A program made the position numbers and the translations under genes. The notes beneath the pieces are model-generated. The model did not search any database and was not told the DNA's origin. It saw only the letters and a program-made list of their open reading frames with translations. This document shows positions 31,842 to 39,721 of a stretch of DNA of 39,721 nucleotides, piece by piece; the first letter of the stretch is position 1, and each line of letters starts with the position of its first letter. The stretch is taken from positions 1 to 39,721 of the forward strand of contig NZ_ATNM01000072.1 in NCBI RefSeq assembly GCF_000427295.1. The letters run 5' to 3'. This stretch comes from Cyclobacterium qasimii M12-11B (GTDB lineage Bacteria; Bacteroidota; Bacteroidia; Cytophagales; Cyclobacteriaceae).

Positions 31842-32833
31842 CTATTCTTGAAAAAGCGTAAACAAAACAGTTTGCCCAACTACAGAAAGCGTCTTTTTAT
31901 CGATGATATCCATATTGTCCTTATGGGTATGGTGATAAAGACCAAAGCCAAAATCAGGGCTATACTCTATTATGTTTATCATTGGAATATTGGCATTCTG
32001 ATTGACAAAAAGGTGGTCATCGGTGATGGCCTCAGCATTTCGCATCTGGAAGAAGTCTCCAAAACCCAAATGGTGGGCCTGACTCCAAACCTTGTCTACT
32101 ATGTTTTTGGCATATTGCACGGAATAGCCCTCTTTATAAAACCTGGCATTTTTTCCCCCGACCATGTCTACAAGAATTCCATAATAAGCGGAATAACCTT
32201 TGACATGAGGCGTTTTGGACCAATACTGAGAACCCAGACACCACCAAATTTGGCTGTTATCCCGGAAATTCCTGTGATCTGGCTCCCCATCATCTTCCCC
32301 ATCGAAGAAGATAAAATCTATGCCTACATTGGGCTGAAGGGTGTCTGCATGCAACACACGCGCAATTTCTAACAGAACAGCAACACCACTCCCTCCATCA
32401 TTGGCTCCATCTATAGGAACGTCAAGGTCCTGCGTATCTTTATCGGCTATTCTTCTCGTATCCCAATGTGCACCAAGTAATATTCTCTTGGATGCCTCAG
32501 GTTTGTAACTCGCAATGATATTTCTCAATTGGAATACTTTGCCATCATACGCTTGGTCCTCAAAAGCCTGCTCGGTCACTGTTAGCCCAAAACCTTCCAG
32601 CTTTTCAATTATCCAGTCGCCTGTGAGCCTATGTGGCTCAGTGTTTGGCACCCGAGGGCCAAAATCTACTTGCTGCTGAATATAAGCATACGCAGAATCT
32701 GCACTAAATTCAGGTGCCTTCTGGTACGTTTTTACTTCTGAGGATTTATTTTCGTTGCTGGTCTTTTCACTACAAGCCCCTACATATAGCAGCAGCCCTA
32801 GAAATAAAACCCTAACCTTTTATTATTCTTCAT
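31842..32833 (-). CDS. M28-family metallopeptidase / glutaminyl cyclotransferase-like lipoprotein (frameshifted near the start)
   Basis: Zinc-dependent aminopeptidase-fold protein, either an aminopeptidase or a bacterial glutaminyl cyclotransferase-like enzyme. Metal-site motifs: LGAHWDTR, IDGANDGGSGVAVLLE, FFDGEDDGEP, LVDMVGGKN, and the His pair YHHTHKD. The ORF from GTG 32651 lacks the N-terminus. Upstream in-frame residues QQQVDFGPR continue the family pattern, and with one extra T within 32802-32809 the gene starts at ATG 32833 with MKNNKRLGF(L)FLGLLLYVGACS, a clear lipoprotein signal. That ATG lies inside the end of cysS (overlap 11 bp). Full length about 330 aa. Confidence 0.8.
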
Positions 32834-34318
32834 ATGCCCAATCTACACTATTCTTCATGTCCTTAATTATCACGCCAACTCCTTTTAAGGCCGCTCTAAT
32901 TTCATCTACTTTTTGATAATCACGCGCTGATTTAGCATTGCTATACAGGTCAATGATTACTTTTAATAACTCATCCTGGTTATCCCCTTTTTCTTCTATC
33001 AAACCCAAAATCTCTTTAATAAAGACATTAAAAGTTTGAATCAATTTATCATAAACATCTCTACCCAACTGAGCTGAATGCAATTGACCCGTATAAAGAC
33101 TGTTAATTTTTTCAACAAGTTAAAGAGATGGCCGATGGCTTGAGCTGTATTGAAATCATCATTCATGGCATCAAAGGCAGCGGCAATACTTTTCTCAATT
33201 TGGGCCACATTGTTTTCGTCAACAAGCACTTCAGGATCTGCTTCATACTTTAGTTGCGAAGTTATTCTAAGCCCATTGATTAATTTCTTGTACCCTTTTT
33301 GGGCAGCTTGCAAGGCTTGGTTAGAAAAATCTAGCGTAGAACGGTAATGTGCCGTCAATATAAAGTACCTAACGGTCATGGGACTGTAGGCTTGCTCTAG
33401 TTTTTCATGATCTCCATGGAACAATTGCTGCAGGGTGATGAAGTTCCCGAGGGATTTACCCATCTTCTGCCCATTAATGGTAATCATATTGTTGTGCATC
33501 CAGTACTTGGCTGGATCGGTATGATGACTGGCATTGCTTTGGGCAATTTCACATTCATGATGCGGAAACATCAGGTCCATTCCACCACCGTGAATATCAA
33601 ATTTGTCTCCCAGGTATTTAGAACTCATGGCAGTACACTCCAGGTGCCATCCAGGAAAACCAACACTCCATTTAGACTCCCAACGCATCAGGTGTTCAGG
33701 AGAAGCTTTTTTCCAAAGGGCAAAATCCACTGGATTCTTTTTCTCAGATTGACCGTCAAGTTCGCGGCTACCGCTCATTAATTCATCGACAACCCTTCCA
33801 GACAATATGCCATATTGCTTTTCTTCTTTATTGTATTTCAAAACATCAAAATACACACTGCCATTGACCACATAAGCCAAGCCGTTGGCAATTATTTCAT
33901 CAATAAGTTTGATCTGCTCAGGGATATGCCCTGTAGCACGTGGCTCTATACTTGGCCTGATGGTATTGAGCAATTCCATATCTCTATGGTAAGAAGAGGC
34001 ATATTGCTGTGCCACCTCCATGGGTTCGAGTTGTTCAAGCTTGGCTTTCTTCGCTATTTTATCCTCTCCTTCGTCGGCATCTGCTTCCAAATGACCCACA
34101 TCAGTAATATTTCGGACATAACGAACTTTATAATCCAGAAATCTTAGGTACCTAAAAACAATATCAAAAGACACTGCAGCCCTGGCATGCCCAAGGTGTG
34201 CATCACCGTAAACCGTGGGTCCACAGACATACATGCCTACATTTGGGGGGCTAATGGGTTCAAAAATTTCCTTAGTTCTGGAAAGGGTATTGTATATTTT
34301 TAACTTTTTTGATTGCAT
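32823..34318 (-). CDS. cysS: Cysteinyl-tRNA synthetase (frameshifted)
   Basis: Class I aminoacyl-tRNA synthetase charging tRNA-Cys. The N-terminal zinc/active-site region reads [20 protein letters not shown] (HIGH-like), the middle [13 protein letters not shown] and [17 protein letters not shown], and the KMSKS-type loop [11 protein letters not shown]. The frame breaks at the T6 run 33107-33112. Adding one base continues FNLLKK into [20 protein letters not shown] and the C-terminal tRNA-binding part, ending at 32823, about 498 aa. This is normally an essential single-copy gene, so the break is best seen as a consensus error. A TAAATTTG box (34330-34323) lies almost against the ATG, so the mRNA could be leaderless (weak). 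Divergent from rimP. Confidence 0.93.
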
Positions 34319-34368
34319 GAGGCAAATTTATCAAACTTTCAATACTTTTTTTAGGAAAATAATTTTAT

Positions 34369-34376
34369 TACATTTG
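34369..34376 (+). promoter_or_regulatory. Promoter -7 box for rimP-nusA-infB
   Basis: TACATTTG matches TAnnTTTG. A T-run ending at 34352 provides a -33-like element about 16 bp upstream. It lies about 100 bp before rimP, in the gap between divergent cysS and rimP. Confidence 0.55.
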
Positions 34377-34399
34377 TGCCTGAGTTAATTCATGACAAC

Positions 34400-34430
34400 A
34401 GAGGGGACACACAGTCCCCTCTTTCATTTA
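34400..34430 (+). terminator. Hairpin in the rimP leader (possible attenuator)
   Basis: AGAGGGGAC (34400-34408), loop ACACA, GTCCCCTCT (34414-34422), then TTCATTTATT. A 9-bp perfect stem with a T-rich tail inside the 5' leader of rimP, downstream of the candidate promoter. It could attenuate the operon or end a short leader RNA. Confidence 0.5.
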
Positions 34431-34476
34431 TTGATCATTTGTGGAACAAAAACCATAAGCAAGTAAGCAAAAAGAT

Positions 34477-34946
34477 ATGAATTTGAAGCAAACGATAGAA
34501 GAAATAGTGGAAAAACACCTGCCTGACAGCAGCCATTTTGTCGTTGATGTACAAATTGTTGAAAAGGGCAATAAAAAATCTTTGCACATTTTAATTGATG
34601 CTGATAACGGCATAAATATTGATGCTTGTGCTGTGGTTAGTAGAGCTGTAGGTGAAGAAATAGAAGCTAAAGAGCTGATGGATACTGCATATGTAATGGA
34701 GGTTTCATCTCCGGGAGTAGATTTTCCGTTAAGTTCTAGAAGACAGTATGAAAAGAATATCGGCCGAAATTTGAAAGTAACCCTTGAAGAGGGTCAGGTA
34801 ACGGAGGGGAAACTCACTGAAGTAGACCAGAGAGCTATTCAGTTAATGGTGAAGAAAAAAGAAAAGGTAAAAAGGTTGTTGAAGAACCAGTCAGCATATC
34901 TTTTGACCAAATAAAGAAATCAATTGTATTAGTCTCTTTCAAATAA
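34477..34946 (+). CDS. rimP: Ribosome maturation factor RimP (frameshifted near the end)
   Basis: Needed for 30S subunit maturation. The N-terminal alpha/beta domain (HFVVDVQIVEKGNKKSLHIL, then IDADNGINIDACAVVSRAVG) and the motif YVMEVSSPGVDFPL are characteristic. As printed the frame ends at 34914 with an atypical tail. Adding one A to the A5 run 34869-34873 gives KVKKVVEEPVSISFDQIKKS and then IVLVSFK, a normal RimP ending, with stop at 34946. nusA begins 5 bp later, as usual in this operon. About 156 aa when corrected. Confidence 0.88.
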
Positions 34947-34951
34947 AAACA

Positions 34952-36196
34952 ATGGATGCTAAAATTCTGATTGAATCATTTGCAGAGTTTGCAAGATCAA
35001 AAAATGTGGATAGACCAACAATGATCCGCATTCTCGAAGATGTATTTAGGGCGATGATTCGTAAAAAGTATGAAACTGATGAAAACTTTGATGTTATCAT
35101 CAATGCGGACAAAGGTGATTTAGAAATCGTAAGGATTAGACAGATTGTTGACGACAACTCTGAGGACATCTGGGATCATGATAAGATTAGTTTGGCTGAA
35201 GCCAAAAAAATTGAACCAGATTTTGAAATCGGTGAAGAGACTTATGAAAAAATAGAGTTAGAAGATTTTGGTCGCAGAGCAGTGATGATGGCCAGACAGA
35301 CGCTAATCCAGAGAATCAAAGATTTGGAAAAGGATTTACTTTTCCAACAGTATGAGGAGCTGGTAAGTGAAATTATAACTGCAGAAGTTTATCAGATACT
35401 AGGTAGAGAAATTCTACTTATGGATGCTGAAGGCAATGAATTGATCATGCCAAAATCAGAGCAAATACCAAAGGACAGGTTTAGAAAGGGAGATTCTGTC
35501 CGGGCAATTGTTCATAAAGTGGAAATGATCAATGGTAATCCACGTATTATTCTTTCGAGAACTTCACCAATATTCCTGGAAAGGTTGTTTGAAAATGAAG
35601 TTCCTGAAGTATATGATGGTCTAATTACCATTAAAAAAATAGTAAGGGAACCAGGTGACAGGGCCAAAGTAGCGGTAGAATCTTATGATGACCGTATTGA
35701 CCCAGTTGGAGCTTGTGTGGGTATGAAGGGTAGCAGAATTCATGCTGTAGTGAGGGAACTACAAAATGAAAACATAGATGTTATCAATTACACAGACAAT
35801 CTTGACCTGTATGTTTCCAGAGCGTTAAGTCCTGCAAAGGTTACTTCACTTCAATTGAATGAAGAAGCCAAAAGGATTTCGGTATATTTGAAGCCTGATC
35901 AGGTTTCCTTAGCCATAGGTAAAGGTGGGTTTAACATTAGACTTGCTAGCCGACTGGTGGGATACGAAATTGACGTATTCCGAGAACTATCTGGTTATGA
36001 AGATGAAGAAGATGTAGATCTGTCTGAATTTTCTGACGAAATTGAGAGTTGGGTAATAGGGGAGTTGAAAAAAACAGGTTTAGATACCGCAAAAAGTGTA
36101 TTGGCTTTGACCAAAGAGGACCTTCTTAGAAGGACCGAATTGGAAGAAGAAACAATTGCCGATATATTTAAAATATTAAAACAAGAATTTGAATAG
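34952..36196 (+). CDS. nusA: Transcription termination/antitermination factor NusA
   Basis: RNA-polymerase-associated factor controlling pausing and termination. N-terminal domain residues 1-130, S1 domain around FRKGDSVRAIVHKVE, then two KH domains (VGACVGMKGSRIHAVVREL and SLAIGKGGFNIRLASRLVGY). It ends with an acidic stretch (YEDEEDVDLSEFSDEIES) and a helix-hairpin-helix-like region. 414 aa is the standard Bacteroidota length. It lies between rimP and infB in the conserved operon. Intact. Confidence 0.96.
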   Translation: MDAKILIESFAEFARSKNVDRPTMIRILEDVFRAMIRKKYETDENFDVIINADKGDLEIVRIRQIVDDNSEDIWDHDKISLAEAKKIEPDFEIGEETYEKIELEDFGRRAVMMARQTLIQRIKDLEKDLLFQQYEELVSEIITAEVYQILGREILLMDAEGNELIMPKSEQIPKDRFRKGDSVRAIVHKVEMINGNPRIILSRTSPIFLERLFENEVPEVYDGLITIKKIVREPGDRAKVAVESYDDRIDPVGACVGMKGSRIHAVVRELQNENIDVINYTDNLDLYVSRALSPAKVTSLQLNEEAKRISVYLKPDQVSLAIGKGGFNIRLASRLVGYEIDVFRELSGYEDEEDVDLSEFSDEIESWVIGELKKTGLDTAKSVLALTKEDLLRRTELEEETIADIFKILKQEFE

Positions 36197-36266
36197 CAAA
36201 TAACGACAGATAATTCGTTATCCCCTTTATATTTGCATTATTATAAATACAGGAATAGGTATTAGT

Positions 36267-39200
36267 ATGTCAGAAGAAAAAATGATGCGATTAGGCCAAG
36301 TAGCCAGAAAACTTAACGTGGGTGTTTCCACCATCGTTGAGTCTATGGCCAAAAAGGGCTTTGAGGTAGAAAGCAATCCGAACTCGAAAATTAGTTCGGA
36401 GCATTATAGTATGCTTGCCAAAGAGTTCAAGTCTTCTGCCCAAGAAAAGGAAGAGGCCTCCCATCTATCTATAGGCAAAAGGCACAATGAAAACTTTACC
36501 ATAAAGGCAGAGTCGGATTCTGAGCTTGAAAAGGAAATCAAAAAACCAGAGCCAAAGAAGCCGGTTACTCCAGCCCCTCCAGTAGAGGCCAAAAAACCTG
36601 TGGAAAAAGTTGCTGACAAAATATCGACTGAAGCACCTAAACTACAAGGAATTAAAGTAGTTGGGAAAATTGATTTGGATGCCAATAAATCCAAGCCAAA
36701 ACCGGAGCCAGTTAAGGAAGTGGAAAAAACCTGCTCCTCCAAAGCCTGTAGCTGAAGAACCAAAACAGCCAGCGCCAGCGCCAAAGCCAACACCTGAACC
36801 TAAGAAGGAACCAGAAGTCAAAGAAGAAAAAGCCGCGCCACAAAAAGCCGAGGCAAAACCGGAAACGACTGCTCCTAAACCTACTCCTGCTCCAGTAATA
36901 CCCGAAAAACCTGTGGCAAAAACTCCTGCTCCAAAAGCAGAAGAAAAAAGCACTCCTCCAGTAAAAGCACCAGAAGCAAAACCTGCTGCTCCAAAGGAGG
37001 CTCCTGCCCAACCTAAGCCTATTACTGAAGATAAAGCAACTAAAGAACCGGAGAAACCTATCGAAAAGACTGAAGACAAGGTGATTTCTGCTAAAGCAGA
37101 GTCCCTTAGGGGTTTGACTGTATTAGGGAAAATTGAACTTCCTAAAGACAAACCAAAGAAAAAATCCAAACCAGTTGCCTCCTCTGATGAGCGCAATAAG
37201 GAGAAGAAAAAACGTCCGAGAAAACGGATTGATAATCGACCTATCAAAGCCGCAGAAGGAGCGAGACCTACAACACCTGCCAATAGAGGACCAGGTGGGC
37301 CAGGACAAGGCGCTGGAGCCAGAAAAGGCAACAATAGAGGTGGTGTTGGTAGACCAGGAGGAAGAGGACAAAATCCTCGTTTCCAAAAAGAGGAACCAAC
37401 TCAGAAAGAAATTCAGGATCAAATCAAACAAACACTTGCAAGACTGCAAGGTGGTGGACGATCTGGTGGAAAAAACAAAAACAGGAGAGACAAGCGCTCG
37501 GACAGAACGAAAGAGGTTAGCGAAACTCCTGAAGAAAGCAAAATATTACGTGTAACGGAATTTATTTCCGCAAATGACCTGGCATCCCTAATGGATGTTA
37601 CAGTAAATGAGGTTATCTCTGTTTGCATGGGACTTGGAATGTTCGTTTCGATCAACCAAAGATTGGATGCTGAAGCAATTACTATAATTGCAGATGAATT
37701 CAATTATGATGTTGAGTTTACGAAAACCGACGAAGAAGAGACTGAAGTCATCGAGGAGGAAAATGAAGATACACTAATAGAAAGAGCACCGATTGTCACC
37801 ATTATGGGACACGTTGATCATGGTAAGACTTCCCTACTGGATTATATCCGTAGAGCGAAAGTTACCCATGGTGAAGCAGGTGGGATCACCCAGCATATTG
37901 GTGCCTATGATGTACAAACATCAGGTGGACACAAAATCGCATTCCTAGATACACCAGGTCACGAAGCATTTACTGCCATGCGTGCAAGGGGTGCAAAAAT
38001 CACGGATGTTGCCATCATTGTAATTGCGGCGGATGACAATGTCATGCCTCAAACAAAAGAAGCAATAAACCATGCTCAGGTAGCTGGTGTTCCAATGATC
38101 TTCGCTATTAATAAAATAGATAGGCCAAACTCCAATCCAGAAAAGATTAAGGAAGAATTGGCCAATATGAACCTTCTGGTAGAAGACTGGGGTGGTAAAT
38201 ATCAGTCTCAAGACATATCTGCTAAAACAGGTGCTGGTATTGACGATCTATTGGAAAAAGTATTGCTTGAATCTGAAATACTAGAGCTCAAAGCAAATCC
38301 AAATAAAAACGCTGTCGGTACAGTAGTAGAAGCCTCCCTTGATAAAGGTAGGGGTTATGTATCTACAGTAATGGTACAGGCAGGAACATTACATGTTGGT
38401 GATATCATATTGGCTGGCCAACATCACGGTAGGGTTAAAGCAATGTTTGATCACTTGGGTAAAAAACTCGATGCGGCAGGACCTTCCACTCCAGTACAAG
38501 TACTTGGTTTAGGTGGTGCTCCTCAAGCAGGTGATGTATTCAAAGTGTATGACTCTGAAAGAGAAGCAAGAGAAATTGCCAACTCCAGAGAACAAATACA
38601 AAGAGAGCAAAGCTTACGTACCAAGAAACATATCACATTGGATGAAATCGGTAGACGATTGGCCATTGGTAGCTTTAAAGAACTTAACATCATTATCAAA
38701 GGTGATGTGGATGGTTCAGTAGAAGCATTGTCTGATTCCTTACTGAAACTTTCTAAAGAGGAAGTAAATGTAAATATCATTCACCATGGCGTAGGTCAAA
38801 TCTCCGAATCTGATGTATTGCTTGCCTCCGCTTCTGATGCGATCATCTTAGGCTTCCAGGTAAGACCTTCTGTCAATGCAAAACGTCTTGCCGAGCAAGA
38901 GGAAATTGAAATCAGACATTACTCCATTATTTATGATGCCATCAACCAGATAAAAGATGCCATCGAAGGTATGCTTGAACCTGAATTTGAAGAGGTGATC
39001 ACAGGTAATATTGAAGTAAGAGAAGTGTTCAAAATCTCTAAGATCGGAACAGTCGCTGGTTCTTATGTTACGGATGGATATATCAACCGTAAAAACAAAA
39101 TCAGAATTATCAGAGATGGTATCGTAATTCATGAAGGTGAAATCAGTGCCTTGAAACGATTCAAGGATGATGTTAGCGAAGTGAAATACGGCTACGAATG

Positions 39201-39288
39201 TGGTGTATCCATTAAAGGATTCAACGATATCCAGGAAGGTGACACCTTCGAAGGGTACAAAATGGAAGAGATCAAGCGTAAAAAATAA
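36267..39288 (+). CDS. infB: Translation initiation factor IF-2 (frameshifted in the linker)
   Basis: GTPase that places initiator tRNA on the 30S subunit. The N-terminus [20 protein letters not shown] is the Bacteroidota IF2-N domain. A long Pro/Lys/Ala-rich linker follows (to about residue 400), then the G domain with [34 protein letters not shown] and SAKTG, and C-terminal domains ending in [13 protein letters not shown]. The frame breaks in the A6 run 36724-36729. One base fewer joins KEVEK to [14 protein letters not shown], giving about 1006 aa. infB is essential, so a consensus error is most likely. Shadow ORFs on both strands in the repetitive linker are artefacts of its codon bias. 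Confidence 0.95.
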
Positions 39289-39308
39289 ATAACAAGTTTA
39301 TTACCATT

Positions 39309-39340
39309 AAAGGGACAGCGTAAAGTTGTCCCTTTTTTTT
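39309..39340 (+). terminator. Rho-independent terminator after infB
   Basis: AAAGGGACA (39309-39317), 9-nt loop, TGTCCCTTT (39327-39335) and an eight-T run. It ends the rimP-nusA-infB operon 20 bp past the stop. Confidence 0.9.
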
Positions 39341-39350
39341 ATCTATAATT

Positions 39351-39542
39351 ATGGAAACAGTAGCCACCGGCATAGACATCCTGTTTTTATTCACCCTCCT
39401 GGGGACGATTCTAGGCCTAATTAGACCAGTAATAGTACTTTGGTTTATGCACCGCTTCAATAGGCTCACAGTGCTTAAATTTTACGGTATCCCTGCAGTA
39501 TTCATGTATTTCGTAAAGCTAGTCTTGGTCCATTGGGCCTGA
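39351..39542 (+). CDS. Small two-helix membrane protein, 63 aa
   Basis: A tiny hydrophobic protein with two probable transmembrane helices (GIDILFLFTLLGTILGLI and FYGIPAVFMYFVKLVLVHWA) joined by a basic turn (MHRFNRLTVLK). No family recognised. It starts 11 bp after the infB terminator T-run and is followed immediately by its own terminator-like hairpin (39546-39571). That bracketing supports a real gene. Function unknown. Confidence 0.6.
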   Translation: METVATGIDILFLFTLLGTILGLIRPVIVLWFMHRFNRLTVLKFYGIPAVFMYFVKLVLVHWA

Positions 39543-39545
39543 AAT

Positions 39546-39571
39546 AAGCGGAAAACACATCCCGCTTTTTC
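39546..39571 (+). terminator. Terminator after the 63-aa gene
   Basis: AAGCGG, loop of about 10 nt, CCGCTT followed by TTTC, directly after the stop codon. Short but GC-rich stem with a T-run. Confidence 0.6.
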
Positions 39572-39721
39572 AATGCTTCATTTTTCAAATTCACAATTAA
39601 AAATCTTTTATAAGAAATTCTGATGGGGGATTTGCTGCAAAATGCAATTTTAACCCTTTCTGGTATCATTGAAATAGGCTGAGGAAATTAAAACTCAGGT
39701 ACGCATTCATCAGTCTTGAAA

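Noticed and set aside
31848-32372. 174-aa plus-strand ORF
   Set aside because: Antisense shadow of the M28 peptidase gene, whose metal-site motifs are clear on the other strand.
36724-36729. Programmed ribosomal frameshift in infB (and similarly cysS, rimP)
   Set aside because: The A-runs are only 5-7 bases, no slippery heptamer plus pseudoknot was seen, and indels of both signs affect nine unrelated genes, which points to consensus errors.
36404-37555. Several ORFs on both strands over the infB linker (36642-37334 minus, 36712-37011 minus, 37123-37449 minus, 37133-37555 plus)
   Set aside because: They are shadows of the Pro/Lys/Ala-rich IF-2 linker; low-complexity residue content and full overlap with an essential gene.

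Overview
The window looks like a chromosome segment of a Bacteroidota bacterium, probably Cytophagales/Cyclobacteriaceae (inference). Reasons: AT-rich DNA, TAnnTTTG-type -7 promoter boxes, many lipoproteins, a DUF4221-type lipoprotein, a secreted sorbosone-dehydrogenase/cytochrome c fusion, a Bacteroidota-type rimP-nusA-infB operon and CTTCGACTCCGCTCAGGG-type dispersed repeats. No rRNA, tRNA, CRISPR array or intact transposase was seen.

Layout. (1) 0.2-3.5 kb: secreted PQQ-type sugar dehydrogenase with C-terminal cytochrome c (frameshifted) and a DUF4221-like lipoprotein. (2) 3.7-5.9 kb: a two-gene type II restriction-modification unit (C5 methyltransferase, then an HNH nuclease overlapping it by 4 bp) with a 17-bp perfect inverted repeat upstream. 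(3) 6.0-12.4 kb: an Nramp-like transporter divergent from two exported amidohydrolases, an exported SelA/DgaE-like PLP enzyme and a RidA-family lipoprotein, closed by a strong terminator; this reads as an extracytoplasmic catabolic pathway. (4) 12.4-15.8 kb: ergothioneine genes egtB (frameshifted) and egtD, then a stand-alone phnW. (5) 16.2-18.7 kb: sialate O-acetylesterase and a small outer-membrane barrel protein. (6) 18.7-29.8 kb: an accessory island with every gene on the minus strand. It holds three GNAT-HTH gene pairs, two of them followed by the same small membrane protein, a DUF2279 protein, an unknown 262-aa protein, a SEFIR protein, a TIR protein and a TPR protein. These are separated by attC-like imperfect palindromes, shared 3' hairpins and REP-like repeats. 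(7) 30.6-39.5 kb: housekeeping genes galK, an M28 peptidase lipoprotein and cysS (minus), divergent from rimP-nusA-infB and a tiny membrane protein (plus).

Most notable: the accessory island resembles an integron-type cassette array without an integrase in view. At 27655-27717, directly after the TIR gene stop, lies a 63-bp palindrome with attC-like end boxes. The island carries three homologous GNAT+HTH pairs with the organisation of toxin-antitoxin modules; one copy seems to be decaying, with a changed acetyl-CoA loop and a 54-bp in-frame deletion in the HTH gene.

Quality warning: nine genes (sugar dehydrogenase, egtB, one HTH gene, SEFIR, TIR, M28 peptidase, cysS, rimP, infB) each carry a single 1-base indel in an A or T run. 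Three of them (cysS, rimP, infB) are core translation or ribosome-maturation genes, so most of these are probably consensus errors, not real pseudogenes. I annotate each at its reconstructed full length.
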